Source of the DNA: Euperipatoides rowelli
Lineage: Eukaryota; Onychophora; Udeonychophora; Euonychophora; Peripatopsidae
DNA: 20,496 nucleotides
Assembly (NCBI GenBank): GCA_003024985.2
Contig: PXIH01S0015472.1
Direction: 5' to 3' (one strand)
Below are positions 19,061-20,496 of the stretch, piece after piece. Position numbers and translations under genes: made by a program. How positions within the stretch are numbered: the first letter of the stretch is position 1; each line of letters opens with the position of its first letter. The notes below the pieces were generated by a model. The model saw only the letters and a list, made by a program, of their open reading frames with translations. It made no database searches and was not told the origin of the DNA.

Positions 19061-19780
19061 AAAGAGTGGGGGTAAATTAAAGGAGGATGGAATATTAAGA
19101 AGAAAGGGGATTAGAGAATTTTAGTAATATGATGGGGAGTTTGGGAGAAGTGGATTATGGTTTGTTTTTGGATAATTTTAGGGAATTGGTGGGGAAGGCT
19201 TTTGGGGAAAATAAGGAGTTTGAAAGTAAAAAGATGAGGGGGAGGAAGGAGAGAGAGGGGGATAGGGAAATTAGTGAGTTAATAAAAAAGAGGAAGGAAG
19301 CTAATAAAAAGTATAAATTAAGTTTAAAAAAAGGGAAAAGGAGGAAATAAGGGTAAAGTGGGAGGAATATTTGAATTGCAAAAGGATGGTTAGGATTAAG
19401 GTGGGGGATTATAAGAGGAAATTGGATAGGAATTTAATGGAGAAATAAGGGAGGGGGTAAGGAGGGGTGTAGGAAATTTTGGGATTATGTTAAGGGTAGG
19501 AGTGAGGGGGGGGGGAGAAAAGGATTGTGGTTTAGATAGTGGGGTAATGTTGGAATTGCTAAATGAACATGCAATAAATATGCAAAGGGAGGAAGGGGGA
19601 AAAGGAAAAAGTTGGGAGTGTGTGCTATGAAAGGGAAGATTTAATCTTAAAGATGAGGAGCATGGAAAGCAGTAAGGGGTATGAAGGATGGTAAACAAGG
19701 GGTTTAGATGGGGTTGCTATGGAGATGTTGAATTGTTTGAAGAGCAAGGGTAGGGGTATTTTAGGAAAATTTTAAATGGG
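19061..19780 (+). pseudogene. LINE-B linker between endonuclease and reverse transcriptase
   Basis: An open frame at 19129-19350 reads LDNFRELVGKAFGENKEF and then EISELIKKRKEANKKYKLSL, the basic helical linker that follows the endonuclease in many LINEs. From 19350 to 19780 the frames are short and broken. Purine-rich throughout, with whole 60-base lines lacking any C (for example 19201-19260). Confidence 0.5.
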
Positions 19781-20496
19781 GGATATTCCGGATAGTTGGA
19801 AGAATAGGGTTAGAATGATTTTTAAGGGGAAAGATGTAAGAGTTTAGATAACTATAGGCAGGTAGCGATAACTACTGTTGTATATAAAGTCATGATGAAT
19901 ATATTGAAGGTGTGGATGGTGGAATGGTTGGAGGGAAATGGTAAGTTGGGGGAACTTCAGCATGGGTTCAGAAAGGCTAGGAATATAGGGAATTGTTTAT
20001 TTATAGTATCACAATTGTTTGAGAGAAGTTACAATGATAAAAGCGAGTTATTTTGGGGTTTCTTGGATATTAGGAAAGCTTATGACAATGTTAATAGGGA
20101 ATTATTGTGGAGAATGTTAGTAGAAATTGGAATCGATTTTAGGTGGATAAATTTTATGAGGAGGGTGTATGAGGATAATTTTTTTGTGTTGCAGTGGGCA
20201 GGGGTAAATTCGGAAAGAATGAAATGTAGTAAGGGTTTAAGACAGGGATATCCTCTTTCTGCAATTTTGTTTTTAATTTACATGGATAGGTTCGATAGGG
20301 GGTTAATGGATTCTGGTTTGGGGGTGGGAATGAGGGTAGAGAAGAGAAAATTATCAGGTTTGCTTTTTACGGATGATATAGTATTATTTGTGGAGGATAA
20401 GGGGGAGATGCAGGGTTTATTAAATATATGTGGGAGGGTGGGAAATGAGTTGGGTTTGGAATTTAGCAATGAAAAGTAAAAAATTATGAGGCTAAA
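19781..20496 (+). pseudogene. LINE-B reverse transcriptase, N-terminal and palm core
   Basis: Block 1 reads IPDSWKNRVRMIFKGKD (from 19785). A one-base frameshift near 19845 leads to DNYRQVAITTVVYKVMMNIL. The frame is then open to 20479: LQHGFRKARN, GFLDIRKAYDNVNRELLW (first catalytic Asp), KGLRQGYPLSAILFLIYMD and LLFTDDIVLF. In most LINEs the last is FADD; here Ala is Thr, and RQGCPLSP has become RQGYPLSA, but both catalytic Asp residues remain. The TAA at 20477-20479 lies inside the conserved EKSKIM motif (EK-stop-KIM), so it is an internal nonsense change and the element continues beyond the window. All 16 arginine codons in 19892-20476 are AGA or AGG. Confidence 0.85.

Overview
This is AT-rich metazoan nuclear DNA from a draft scaffold. 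It has introns with GT/AG borders, several classes of transposon and isolated N bases, and nothing prokaryotic. The host gene recognised is PALB2 (partner and localizer of BRCA2, homologous recombination). The transposon mix suggests an invertebrate, possibly an arthropod; the species cannot be told from the sequence.

Layout as given: 1155-1291 (-) late WD40 exon of PALB2; 1596 N; 1597-3935 intronic sequence with a decayed PIF1-type helicase fragment and a hAT MITE; 3936-6764 (-) the giant central PALB2 exon, with about ten 28-residue repeats; 7540-8189 first half of a LINE reverse transcriptase (LINE-A); 8190 N; 8191-10366 a 165-bp tandem repeat, a second hAT MITE and a TIR element carrying a coding-like fragment; 10367-10368 NN; 10369-11700 the rest of LINE-A with a large foldback; 12240-12978 start of an extremely C-poor, G-rich LINE (LINE-B); 12979 N; 12980-17181 three more PALB2 WD40 exons (-) and a LINE 3' end; 17182 N; 17183-20496 the rest of LINE-B (coiled-coil ORF, endonuclease, reverse transcriptase), running off the window.

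The main result is that the piece order is probably wrong. The PALB2 exons join in perfect phase only in the order 6764-3936, 16255-16101, 14870-14643, 13610-13520, 1291-1155, which is not their order along the minus strand. Independently, sequence at the N junctions overlaps across the inserted pieces: the end at 8189 matches the start at 10369 (17 nt), the end at 12978 matches the start at 17183 (18 nt), and the (AC)n end at 10366 matches the (AC)n start at 12980. Both lines of evidence support a true order of [1-1595] - [8191-10366] - [12980-17181] - [1597-8189] - [10369-12978] - [17183-20496]. In that order PALB2 is a normal gene with both LINEs upstream of its central exon. The first exons (BRCA1-binding coiled-coil start), the exon for the first WD40 blade and the last exon were not found.

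The two most novel biological signals are the tandem repeats in PALB2 and the near-absence of C from the sense strand of LINE-B while its coding motifs persist.
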